In this document: positions 1-10,148 of the stretch, piece after piece
Position numbering within the stretch: the stretch's first letter is position 1
How the letters are laid out: every line of letters starts with the position of its first letter
Assembly (NCBI GenBank): GCA_035771175.1
Contig: CM069598.1
Location: 4,571,931-4,635,930 of the forward strand
Source: Paratinospora sagittata
Taxonomy: Eukaryota > Streptophyta > Magnoliopsida > Ranunculales > Menispermaceae
Direction: 5' to 3'
DNA length: 64,000 nucleotides
Position numbers and translations under genes: made by a program
Notes under the pieces: generated by a model
Seen by the model: only the letters and a program-made list of their open reading frames with translations
Told to the model about the DNA's origin: nothing
Database searches by the model: none

Positions 1-470
1 TTACATGAATTTGTTTCATTGATGTAGGATATTTATTTAAGTAATTTGATTAAGTAGACTCATGTCATAATTAATTTAACAAAATATTTATAATAGGGAT
101 GAACTACCTACCTAACACAATCCTTGTACAAGAGGGAGAGAGTTACAATTCTAAAATTTATTTCTAAAAATCTTTTATTTCATTTTTATTTTGTTTTTAT
201 TTTTGTTTTGATAGGTCTGTTAATGGCATATTTCTCTTTGGCTCTTCACTTACATAATGGGCTGCAACGTGATGCGAGTGTCAACCTATCAGGGTCGCTT
301 TCTCCTTTTTTTTTTTTAACTTACTTCTAGTTCGTCGTGCCCTGATCTCAATTCCCATTTTGGCATTTTTCTTCCAAATTTTCTTTTTCGTGGTATTGCG
401 GACGCGAGTCGTTGCGTCACACATTGTTAAAAATTGTTAACTGGGGTGAAATTTCTCATCACCTCTTCTC
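1..470. other. upstream region of the serine acetyltransferase gene
   Basis: AT-rich sequence with no convincing gene. The short open frames here have no recognisable domain. The frame that continues into the downstream coding sequence opens with TTG at 412, not ATG, and lies upstream of the TATA box, so I treat it as promoter. Confidence 0.6.
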
Positions 471-477
471 TATAAAT
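471..477 (+). promoter_or_regulatory. TATA box of the serine acetyltransferase gene
   Basis: TATAAAT lies 52 bases upstream of the first in-frame ATG (529). This leaves room for a short leader and rules out an upstream translation start. Assigned by motif and spacing only. Confidence 0.6.
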
Positions 478-528
478 TCATCTTCTCCCATTTTCCACAA
501 TGCCCAGCAGCAGCTTCAACACAGCTCC

Positions 529-1476
529 ATGGCAACTTGCATCCATAATTCAACAACTCCAACAGCACCATCAGCTGCTACAAACTCTCTCTGCAACTAC
601 CTCGATTTCCCACGACCCACTTTCTCATTTAACAAAAAAACATCACCACCACAACATGATCAAGATTCAGTATGGTTAAAAATCAAAGAAGAAGCCCAAT
701 TAGACGCAGCCCAAGAACCCATCTTGTCCAATTACTACTTCACCTTAATCCTATCTCACACATGTCTAGAAACTGCACTTGCCCATCATTTATCCATGAA
801 GCTGAGCAGCACAGGCCTTCCCACCAATGTTCTTTCTGAAGTTTTTTTGAGCGTTTTTAACTCAGATTCTGAGATCAAAGCAGCAATAAGAGATGACCTC
901 AAAGCTGTTCTAGACCGTGACCCATCTTGCACAAGTTTGGTGGACTGTTTTCTAAACTTCAAGGGGTTCCAAGCGTGTCAAGCACATAGGGTGGCTCACA
1001 AGCTGTGGATACAAGGGAGAACAGCTCTGGCTCTGTTGATTCAGAGCAGGGTATCAGAGGTTTTTTGTGTGGATATACATCCAGCAGCTAAGTTAGGAAA
1101 TGGGATAATGTTGGATCATGCAACTGGTGTTGTGATTGGAGAGACTGCTGTGGTTGGAAATAATGTGTCAATTTTGCATGGTGTGACTTTGGGTGGAACA
1201 GGAAAAGGGTGTGGAGATAGGCATCCTAAGATTAGTGATGGGGTTTTGGTGGGTGCAGGGAGTTGTGTTTTGGGGAATGTTAAGGTTGGAGAAGGAGCAA
1301 AGATTGGTGCAGGAGCAGTGGTGTTGAAGGATGTGGATGACACAAGTACTGCTGTTGGAAACCCTGCTAGATTGATTGGAAGTAAAGGGAAGCCAAGCAA
1401 TAAGTTGGATAAGATGCCTAGTGTCACTATGGATCACACTTCTTTTCTGTCTGATTGGTCTGATTATGTGATTTGA
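529..1476 (+). CDS. SERAT2: serine O-acetyltransferase, SERAT2-like
   Basis: Makes O-acetylserine from serine and acetyl-CoA, the entry step of cysteine synthesis. It acts in the cysteine synthase complex with O-acetylserine (thiol) lyase. One exon, 315 residues from the first in-frame ATG; the open frame runs upstream to a TTG at 412, but a TATA box at 471 excludes that start. Residues 1-50 are rich in Ser, Thr and Asn with few acidic residues, compatible with an organelle transit peptide. The helical SATase N-domain follows, then left-handed beta-helix hexapeptide repeats. Asp182 and His197 match the bacterial CysE catalytic pair by spacing (15 residues apart) and context (VDIHPAA, LDHATG). 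The C-terminus SDWSDYVI ends in Ile, the tail that docks in the thiol-lyase active site. The core resembles plastid/mitochondrial SERAT2 more than cytosolic SERAT1. Nothing is broken. Confidence 0.93.
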   Translation: MATCIHNSTTPTAPSAATNSLCNYLDFPRPTFSFNKKTSPPQHDQDSVWLKIKEEAQLDAAQEPILSNYYFTLILSHTCLETALAHHLSMKLSSTGLPTNVLSEVFLSVFNSDSEIKAAIRDDLKAVLDRDPSCTSLVDCFLNFKGFQACQAHRVAHKLWIQGRTALALLIQSRVSEVFCVDIHPAAKLGNGIMLDHATGVVIGETAVVGNNVSILHGVTLGGTGKGCGDRHPKISDGVLVGAGSCVLGNVKVGEGAKIGAGAVVLKDVDDTSTAVGNPARLIGSKGKPSNKLDKMPSVTMDHTSFLSDWSDYVI

Positions 1477-2483
1477 TTATTATAAGTTGAATTATTTATT
1501 CAATTGCCGAAAAGGAAAATGTCATTTTTATCTACAAAATGAATGTCTTGAGCTTGATATGAATTGTTGAATTTCCGCCTATCAATTATAACTTTATAAA
1601 TCAGTTTCTAAAAGTGACCACGGAGGAAGGACAAATGAGACTGAACATTTTCCTCTTATACATCAAACTCTTTTTTTCTCCAAGTGGGAAAAAACGGATA
1701 ACTAAAAATTGTACCACTTGCATCTTGTAACTCTTAAATAGATCTCTCTTAAAATATACATTAAACTCATTCACCCCGGGGCGGAGTTATTTGAGGGGCT
1801 AAATTTTTAAATAGCAAACCCCTGCAAATTCTCAGAACACAAAATCGCAAATCAATCACACAAGCCATTAGCATAGCACTGCGACACTATGCTAAAATCA
1901 TTTTTTTTTTCTCTTTTGGGCGCCGCGGCGCTGCGCTCCAATTTTTTTTCTTTTAAAAAGCTTCTGGGCGCCTCGATGAGCGTCGTGGCGCTCAAAAGCT
2001 TTTTTTTTTAAACCTCGAATTGTGTGAGGCTTATGGTTGGGTGTGTGTTCAACTTCCATACTCTTAAGTGTCTTATTAGAGTCCAAGCATTGGCCGACCA
2101 CATGTAAAAAAAAAGAAGGTTGGTTGGGTTGTCGTTTTAAAATTAATAGATAATGCAAGTTCAAAAAATAATAATAATAATAATGAGTAACACTATAACA
2201 TGGCTTAGGTATGCATTGAGATACACATTATACTTGGTTCTCATCTTTTGTTTTATAGAAATATATATCATTATTTGTGTTATGCATCATTTTTCTTCTT
2301 CTTCTTTATTTACTTTTTGTTAAACAGAAATATTGTCTAGAGTGATTTTGAAATGAAAGCGCCCTAGAGCAAGAAGCTTATTCAATAAACCAAAAAAGAA
2401 GAAGAAGAAAGAAATACTTAACAAACATATATTGTTGATATCATAGGGGAGCCACCTTGGGGCTTACGTGGGCTACCAAGGTA
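1477..2483. other. 3' flank and AT-rich spacer with a GC-rich repeated motif
   Basis: No gene seen. A GC-rich patch at about 1916-2010 stands out from poly-T surroundings. It has two related copies of a GGGCGCC...GGCGCT motif, each followed by a poly-T run, and includes a perfect GCGCCGCGGCGC palindrome. It looks like a transposon remnant, but I cannot name a family. Confidence 0.4.

Positions 2484-2543
<60 letters not shown>
2484..2543. repeat. (CA)n(TA)n compound microsatellite
   Basis: About 13 CA units run directly into about 17 TA units. Probably length-variable. Confidence 0.95.
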
Positions 2544-2546
<3 letters not shown>

Positions 2547-3400
2547 GTTTTTTTTATATTTTTTTAATATAAAATATTATTTATCAAATAATAATATCAA
2601 ACAAATTATAATCACAATCAATTAAAAATTTTATATTTAAACACCTGAAAACCCACTCTTTTGAATTTGTCACTCAAATATCAATTTTTAGTGTTAAAGA
2701 TAAGGTTGTTAAAAAGTTTAGTTTGACCCTTTTTGTAATAATATTTAGTTAGATTCAAAATAACTACGCATGTCTATCCTTTGGATTTAGTGATTTATAT
2801 ATCTTAAAGTATGCAATAAATAATTCAATATATACACATGTGTAGTTGCATATGTAGTTACAAATTTTTGCAGTTAGATTAGTATTTTTCTTGTTGAAAA
2901 AGAAATGATAATTTAATTGTAAAAGTTGTAACTACATGTGTGAATTATACATGCTTATCCTTTGGATATTAGTGATTTACATATCTCAATCAATAAATTT
3001 TTCTTATACTGTTGAGGTTGTCTAAAAAAAATTTTTAGTCCACCTTAAATAAAATTTCTGGCTACGCTCCTACATTCACCTATGCATAATGTTCACTAAT
3101 TGGGACATATGTGATCACAATTAGTGAATGCTACAAAGCATATGGGACTTGGTACCATGTCATATAGTTTAAGGACCACTACCATAGCTATTACTTCCAT
3201 GCCCATCCTGATGAGGGGAATAGCAAAAATGTGGTTGGGGTTTGATTAATAGTTGGTTTACTTGATGTTGGATATTTTTTTCTTTTAGGTTGTTCTTGTT
3301 TTCCTTTTACGATCGACTGATCCTTGATGTTTAGCTGTCTTGTTTCTTTTGTTTAAGTGCGTTATAAATATGTTTTCTTTCTCTCTTTTTTTTTTCTTTT
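2544..3400. other. AT-rich spacer with degenerate repeats
   Basis: No gene seen. A phrase around 2775-2820 (TATCCTTTGGAT, then TTAGTGATTTATATATCT) recurs in altered form at 2955-3000. Related phrases lie near 22190-22270 and 60440-60560, so this is part of a dispersed repeat. The stretch near 3045-3072 (AAATTTCTGGCTACGCTCCT) resembles a common plant transposon border. Confidence 0.35.
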
Positions 3401-3404
3401 TTTG

Positions 3405-3665
3405 GTAATCTGGGCTACCTGGGACATCTGGGTCAGCATACGTGCACCAACTAATCTCTGGGGCAAACTCCAATTAAAGAAGAGAGTGGTGTCATCCCCA
3501 ATGAGTGTGTTGACCATACGTAGTCCACAGCGTAAGAGATTTTTCTTTGGGCAAAGGTTGTCTCCACCCCACCAAACGACAAAACTTAAACTTATGTTCT
3601 TATAGATCATAAGTACGAGCTCCAACCACTTCATCATCTTGTGCAACAATAAGATGTTTCTCTTT
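3405..3665 (+). repeat. dispersed repeat, copy 1
   Basis: Shares an ordered series of phrases with 56365-56610: ACTAATCTCTGGGG, AAAGA.GAGAGTG, GCGTAAGAGATTTT, ATGTTCTTATAGATCAT, TACGAGCTCCAACCACTTC. Both copies have the same orientation. No coding capacity or clear terminal repeats; family unknown. Confidence 0.55.
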
Positions 3666-4000
3666 TGCAATCCAATGATCATTATACTATCAGATGCGGA
3701 TCACAATCATGGACCAATCCCACTCATCTATAGTATTTTAAAGCTTCTAGGCTGTACTTTAGACCTAGTACTATACTGGGTCTCAGATTATGGTCCATAA
3801 GTAGCCCAATTTTAAGCAACTAATTTGCCTCCCTAGGCTTGGGTTGGATCTTGATTGTATCCTGATCCAAATTCTTGAGATCGCGATCGTGGACCAAAAT
3901 CTGCTTCCCTAGTTGGATCACTAGAGTATCCTAATCCAAATTGCAGGGTCCGTGATTATGGACCGATCCTAGTTCTATGTTAATTGTTAGCATATTGTTT
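3666..4000. other. spacer without a gene
   Basis: Nothing coding. It contains loose internal repeats of the type GATC(A/C)TGGACC(A/G)AT and TAGTATCCTAATCCAAATT, a degenerate short tandem or dispersed motif. Confidence 0.4.
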
Positions 4001-5022
4001 GAGGGGTCAGGCTATTTTCACCAACCTTTTCTCATCTTTTTACCCACTTACTTTCTTTACCCACATAAAAATTTAAAATCAATTATTTTCTTTCTCTTTA
4101 CCCACATAAATTTTCATTCTACCATTTTCACCCTAATGCTCTAAACCATTTCCTTCTCTTTCGTTTCTTCTCTTCTCTTCACTATTTCTTCAAGTTTTTC
4201 AATCATTCAAAGGGTTAGAATACCGTTAGGAAGATTTGTGAGCAACAACGTCGTGAAATCTTGCAAAAAAATCAAGTTATTTTGAGTTTTAGAAGCCTTG
4301 AACTCAGAGTGATTCAAGTGTAATCTTGATTACAAATCGATAAGTAAATCATAATAATTTTTACATATTTTAAGTTGATTTCAATGTTACATTGTTGGAT
4401 TTGAATGTTTTTTTTTGCAAAAAAAAATGGGTGAAAATAGTCGAATGAGGTGGCGGAAATGAGTTTCAGAAACCCATTTCGTGCGCCAGAATAAAAAACG
4501 TTTAACCTACCAGGGTTGGACATTTCTCTTTATGTCCGACCACGATAAGTCGAACATAAAGAGGTCGGACAATATCTTTTTTTTTAGTTTTTTTTATATT
4601 TTTCTTTTTTGTCAGGCCTGTTAAGGGCGGACATATTTCATTATGTCCATCCACGCAGGGTCGAATACACCCAATTCGGGAGCCATTTTTTTTCTGGGTT
4701 TCAAAATTCATTTTTGCCTCATTTTCTCTTTGATTTTGGGTATGTTTTTGTAAAAAAAGTACTTTAAAAGGGTGAAAATGTATGCTTTTGATTAAAAAAA
4801 TACAAGAAAATGACAAGATTGGAGATTGAGATGAGTTGGAGAGTTGAAGGGTTGAAGAGTTTAAGATAGAGAATGGGTGGGTGAAGAGAGAGATGAGAAG
4901 GTTTAAGGAATTTAATATTTGTCATTTTTTGTAATTTTACATGAGACTTTTTTTGTCTATTTAATTTTTAAATGAGGTGGGTGAAAAGATAGAAAATGGT
5001 GGGTAAAAATAGTATGACTCTT
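4001..5022. mobile_element. non-autonomous TIR element (candidate)
   Basis: The left end (GGGGTCAGGCTATTTTCACC...) and the reverse complement of the right end (GAGTCATACTATTTTTACCC...) match over about 50 bases. Weaker similarity extends inward through TTCTC/CTCTTC-rich arms. The middle has repeated hyphenated palindromes around TTTATGTCCGACC and TTATGTCCATCC. There is no transposase ORF and no clear target duplication. Best guess is a MULE-like or other non-autonomous DNA element. Confidence 0.5.
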
Positions 5023-5067
5023 GTCGTAGAGCTTCTATGTCAACTCATCAAATCCTCTTTCTCCAAT

Positions 5068-6050
5068 TTCCAAGTCAATAATTTTTGAGAAAAAAAAATA
5101 CAAAGTGGCACCGGTGGACCTTACATGGGTAGAAGTTTTTCTTTCTTTATTATTTTCTTTTTTTTTTTTTCAACAAATTTCCTTTTTTCTAACTTTCATT
5201 TTTAGTGTTAAATATTGATGTTTTATTGTTGGGTTTTATATTTTGTATTGAGTTTTTAGATTAAAACTCATTTATTTATATAGGCAAAGGTTAAATCTAC
5301 TATAAATATTAAAAATGTGATAAGTATGTTAATAAAATTATTTTCCTATTATTTATAATGGGAGTGATTATGGGGAGTTTTAGTTTCTCTAAAAATAATT
5401 TTTATTTAAAAAATAATTTCTCTTGAATGTATATCAACCTAATTTTTGAATTAAAAAATAATTTCTCTTGAATATAATTTAATAAAATTATTTTTATATA
5501 ATATTTTCGTTAAATGTTTTTCAATAAATTTATTTCTAAAGTAAAATAATAAAAAATGTTTTTGAAACAAATTAATAAAAATATTTTTAAATAAAATTTT
5601 ATATTTTATATTTTTCTAAAGTAAAATAATAATAATAATAAATTTGAATAAAGGGCATTTACGTTTTTTAGATCTCGTGTGTATAATTGAAAAATCAAAA
5701 CTCCCGAAAATTACTTTTCCATTAAAAATAATTTTATGACATTAACTTTGTTGTTGAAAATATTTATTTATTTTTAATAACATACTTATGACATTTTTAA
5801 TATGTTTTTTTGTTTGTTTTAGACTTAACATTTTTAATATGTTTAAAGCAGTGACTTTTATAAATATAAATAAATGAGTTTTAATCTAAAAAATCAATAC
5901 AAAATATAAAAGCCAACAATAAAACATAAATATTTAACAATAAAAAAGAAAGTTAAAAAAAGAACATGGAAAAGAAAACTTACACTCATGTAGGTGTCAC
6001 TTTATGTATTTTTTTAGGTGTTAAAGAATCATTTCTCATAATTTTTAATA
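5068..6050. mobile_element. fold-back (long terminal inverted repeat) element
   Basis: The two arms, about 5068-5395 and 5690-6050, are inverted copies. Phrases such as GTTTTATTGTTGG.TTTTATA and TAGATTAAAACTCATTTATT appear on the left and reverse-complemented on the right. The loop is only about 300 bases and holds a tandem AAAAAATAATTTCTCTTGAAT duplication. No ORF of note. This fits a non-autonomous fold-back or MULE-type element. Ends are approximate and no target duplication was resolved. Confidence 0.75.
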
Positions 6051-7015
6051 ATGAAACAAGCAAGTTTTTTTTTTTCTTTTTTACAAAGAAAATGTTTAAG
6101 GTACCTTGCACTCCAACACAATATCTGACATGGAAGCCCAACATCTTTGGGTGTTAGGAAAGCCCTGCAATATATTTGAAAATATTTATACAGTGTCTCT
6201 GACATGCAAGGGACACTGAGCTCACATCACATCATTTAGAGAAAAAGCTTCTCCCTCCTAGTACCTTTAAAGGATTTCCCTTTATCCATTTGAGGGACTG
6301 AACCCTGTTGTTGTAATGAACTGTAGACATATTGTCCCATGAGGACTCCTTGTCCTCTCTTCATTGTCACACTTATTTACTTTTAGTGCATTCAATTTGT
6401 TTCTTATCCCTTAAAAACAAAAAAACAAAAAAACCAAGCCTAGATTCACTTAACTGCTTGGGGTTGATAAGGTGTCTAAATACTTCTTGAATATAATCAA
6501 TTTTGGTCAAACATGATATCCAAGTTATGTTGATAGATTTAACACTAACATATATGTTATTCCATTTCCAAATTTAAAATCATCAAACCTTGATGGTTTT
6601 AGATATTGTGGATGAAGAGGTTAATTAATGTTTGTCCTGAAAGAGGTTAATTTATAGTTTAATGGCATTTGAGGTCAACAAGTTTGGCAGTAGTTGAGAG
6701 CATCTTCTGTGGTTTTAGAAGGGTATCTGAGGTCATCATCTTTTTTTGTCAAAGCACCAAAAGGTCTCCACTGTCCTCAGTTCAGAAAGCATCTTTAGCT
6801 ATAGCAAAACTCTAAATGTTCAAGTCAGACATCTTTTTCTTGATTTACTTGGTAATAATAATAATATGATATTTGTATTTGTTTAAAGGCCCCATTTTTA
6901 CTCAAGATACCCATATAGAAATCATCTCCAAAGAGAATCTTTAATAACTGGTAATTCCAAGATAAAATTCATAGATATAATCAGATGAGATCCCCTTGCC
7001 AACAGAATCAAACCT
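6051..7015. other. 5' flank of the first P450 gene
   Basis: No gene seen. Ordinary AT-rich sequence that presumably includes the P450 promoter. Confidence 0.5.
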
Positions 7016-7024
7016 TATATATAA
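7016..7024 (+). promoter_or_regulatory. TATA box of the first P450 gene
   Basis: TATATATAA lies 45 bases before the ATG at 7069. Confidence 0.5.
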
Positions 7025-7068
7025 TCTGATAGTCCTAAGCCATTTTCTTCCTAACCTCCTATCCTATC

Positions 7069-8716
7069 ATGGAACTCCATTTCTTCTCATTCCCCTTAGT
7101 CCTTGCTTCACTTCTCTTTTTATTAATGATACTGAAGAAAAACAAAAGATCCAAAACATCAAGCTTAGATTCAAAATCTCCTCCAAGTCCTTGGAAGCTA
7201 CCTCTCATAGGGAACTTGCACCACTTGGTAGTAGGCTTACCACATCACTCTCTCAGAAACTTAGCCAAAAAACATGGCCCCCTTATGCACTTACAACTTG
7301 GAGAGATTTCTACAATTATTGTCTCTTCGGCGAAAATGGCCAAAGAGTTGATGAAGACACATGACCTCATGTTTATGGACCGACCCAAAATCCTCGCTGC
7401 AACAATTATGTCTTACGATTGTAAGGGCATGGCGTTCTCTCCCTACGGTGACTACTGGAGGCAAATGCGGAAAATTTGCATATTGGAGCTCTTGAGTGCA
7501 AAGCGCGTCCAATCATTCCAAGCACTAAGGGAAGAAGTAGTTTCAAATTTCATCAGGAGCATATACCAGAAGGTAGGATCACCCATCAATCTAAGTGAAA
7601 TGGTTATGTCGTTGACAATTGATATAACTTCCAAGGCTGCCTTTGGTACTGAATGCAAAGATAAACAAGCATTCGTATCAGCAACGAAGGAGTCAGTTAA
7701 AGTTGGGGGAGGTTTTGGTGTCCATGATTTATTCCCTTCAAAGAAATTCCTTCATGTAATCGGTGGAAATAAGTCTAAATTGTATAAAGCACATAAGAAG
7801 GTTGACATGATCCTCAAGGACATCCTCCAAGAACATAGAAATAATAGGACTGGAAGCAAGAGCAACAAGAGCAGTTTCGAAGAGGACCTAGTTGATGTTC
7901 TACTGAACCTTCAAGAGAGCAGTGAACTTAAGTTTCCAATCACAACAGACAACATCAAAGCCGTAATCTTGGTAAGTACTTGGACAAGATTGCAAGATTA
8001 ATCTGTGATCAATTTGCTTCCATATGTTTTCAGTTACATATCAAATTTCATATTGTTCAGTTGTTTAATTCAATAGGTAAATCTATTTTCAGGACATTTT
8101 CACGGCCGGAAGTGAGACTTCATCGACGGCCATAGAATGGGCAATGTCTGAAATTGTCAAAAATCCTAGAGTTATGAAGAAGGCACAAGCTGAAGTGAGA
8201 CAAGTGCTCCAGGGAAAGAAAGAGATCAAAGAGACTGACATTTTGGAGATGAACTACTTGAAGTGTATAATCAAAGAAACTCTGAGATTACACCCTCCAT
8301 TGCCACTGTTGCTGCCAAGAGAATGCAGGGAAAAATGTAAGATTGACATATATGAGATACCCAGAAAAACTAAACTTATCGTCAATGCTTGGGCGATAGG
8401 AAGAGACCCAGAAAACTGGAACAATGCTGACAGCTTTGAGCCAGAGAGGTTCAATGACATCTCCATTGATTATAAGGGCAATAGCTTTGAATTCATTCCA
8501 TTTGGAGCAGGGAGAAGAATATGTCCAGGTATAACGTTTGGTGTAGCCAATATTGAGCTTGCACTTGCTCAGTTACTATACCACTTTGATTGGAAACTCT
8601 GCAATGGTGCCAAACCAGAAGAACTAGACATGAATGAAGAGTTTGGTGCAACTGTCAGAAGAAGAGATGACTTATACTTAATCGCTACCCCGTATAGTGC
8701 TTTGCCTGTTGATTAA
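7069..8716 (+). CDS. cytochrome P450, CYP71 family, gene 1 (intact)
   Basis: Endoplasmic-reticulum haem-thiolate monooxygenase of 508 residues, using O2 and NADPH-P450 reductase. Exons are 7069-7971 and 8093-8716; the GT-AG intron is phase 0. Residues about 5-22 form the N-terminal membrane anchor, followed by a basic KKNKRSK stretch. The proline hinge reads PPSPWKLP, with Ser for the usual Gly. Exon 2 opens with the I-helix oxygen-binding motif AGSETSS (306-312). Then come KETLR (363-366 give the ExxR Glu and Arg), PERF at about 418, and the haem loop [10 protein letters not shown] with ligand Cys445. Resembles CYP71D/CYP71BE enzymes, which often oxidise terpenoids; the substrate is unknown. 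First of a same-strand array, followed by a P450 remnant and gene 2. Confidence 0.92.
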
Positions 8717-8882
8717 GATCATTGTGAATGAGGAAGCATAAATAAGTTCTTTCTATACTTAATTCCATGTTGTACTGAATGTTCATAGTGAAAGAGGGAA
8801 TATTCAACCTGTGTAACCATCATTCTATTGTTTAGTTCAATTGAAAGTATAAACTTGGTATATGAATGTCGTATGCAACTAC

Positions 8883-9342
8883 AGCTTGTTATAAACTTAG
8901 ACTAGCAGAAGAACATGGGGATCTAATGCACCTACAGCTTGGTAAAATTCCACCATTGTTATCTCTTCTGCAAAATTGGCCGAACAGGTCTTGAAGGAAT
9001 AATCTTATTTTTATGGATGCTCAAGACAAAGTAGGGAGAGATGTATGATTTTGATAGTTATGAGTTACCAAAGAAAACCAGAGTCATTGTCAATGCATAG
9101 GCATTTGGGAGAGATCCTGAATGCTGGAATGAGACTGAAGGCTTTGAGCCAGAGAGGTGCTTCCATTGATTACAAGGGAACCTGTTTTGAATACATCCCA
9201 TTTGGGACTAGGAGGAGGATATGCTCTGGTACATTGTTTGGCATAGCCAATGTTGAACTTCCACTTGCCCAATTACTTAAACACTTTGATTGGAAACTCC
9301 CCAATGGAATCAAACCAGAAGTACTAGACATCGCTGAATCCA
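8883..9342 (+). pseudogene. cytochrome P450 remnant (CYP71-type)
   Basis: Two collapsed pieces of a P450 sit side by side. About 8883-8996 matches the region from LAxxHG through MHLQLG to the following strand. About 9030-9342 matches exon 2 from the [13 protein letters not shown] segment to the LDIAES segment. Everything between, including the I-helix and ExxR, is gone. There is an in-frame stop where NAWAxGRDPE should read, plus a frameshift near the PERF motif. The haem loop is degraded to [10 protein letters not shown], keeping the Cys but losing the Gly and Pro. It lies between two intact P450s and marks an extra gene birth followed by decay. Confidence 0.85.
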
Positions 9343-10148
9343 TCCGTACAATTTGTAGTTCCTACCCTCTACAGGGCTTTTCATGATCAGGGAGATATTC
9401 TTTCTATAATTTATTTTACAAAAACTCACTTGGGATTTGAGGCCATTAATGTTCATCAATAATCTATGAATTCTTGATTTATATGATGCATAACTTTGGT
9501 TTTATTAAGGGGTACTCTTGCTACAGGGACTCTGTGAGGGATCATGCAGACCTGCCTCGATACACTTGTTGGGTGAACTAACGATCCAATGAGTGGACGG
9601 CTTCTGAGTTTGCATTGAAGTCCTACAGCGTGTTCAAACACCATTTTCCTATATTAAATTCCAACTGTGTAATTTGATTTTATTTGTAAATATAGTCTTT
9701 GAGAGAACTAATATTTGAAATTTATGCATGTTCATAAATGTAATTATCTTAGTAAATAGGCCAGAAATACTGGAGCATTGTTCTTGTAATTACCTTCAAG
9801 CTACCTTTTAAGTCTAGTCCTTTGGAAACAGTGGATAATAACGCTTCCATTAGATACTGACAACAATCACATATGTAATAGGGGATGCAATAGAAGAGGT
9901 CTAATTAATTCTTCAATACACCAATAGTATATTCCAAAGCTCCTTGTCCTTTACAATTATTGTAGATTCCTTCAAGCCTTATGTCACCATGTGACAGCAT
10001 CTTTACTATATTTCTTAGGGAATCTAAGGTCTATTAATCCATCAGGTAAGAATTAAGATCATGGAGATGCCATTGCTAACAAACTTTTCAAAGTAATTAA
10101 GCATTCCATATCTCTTAAATCTTGTCTAATCCATCACATTGATATTTA
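9343..10148. other. spacer between P450 genes
   Basis: No gene seen. The moderately GC-richer 9500-9640 has a minus-strand frame without a recognisable domain. The rest is AT-rich and includes the 5' flank of P450 gene 2; no clear TATA box close to the ATG. Confidence 0.4.

Noticed and set aside
124..330. Small hydrophobic ORF on the plus strand
   Set aside because: Low-complexity T-rich sequence with no domain and no promoter context; likely chance.
412..528. N-terminal extension of the serine acetyltransferase frame
   Set aside because: It opens with TTG, not ATG, and includes the TATA box at 471. The first ATG is at 529.
1116..1437. Minus-strand ORFs opposite the serine acetyltransferase
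   Set aside because: Shadow frames of a well-supported coding sequence.
2484..2543. CRISPR-like or centromeric repeat
   Set aside because: A simple dinucleotide microsatellite. No spaced repeats of any kind suggest CRISPR, and this is a plant genome.
5068..6050. MicroRNA precursor
   Set aside because: The inverted arms are over 300 bases each and transposon-like; no short conserved mature region can be argued from sequence alone.
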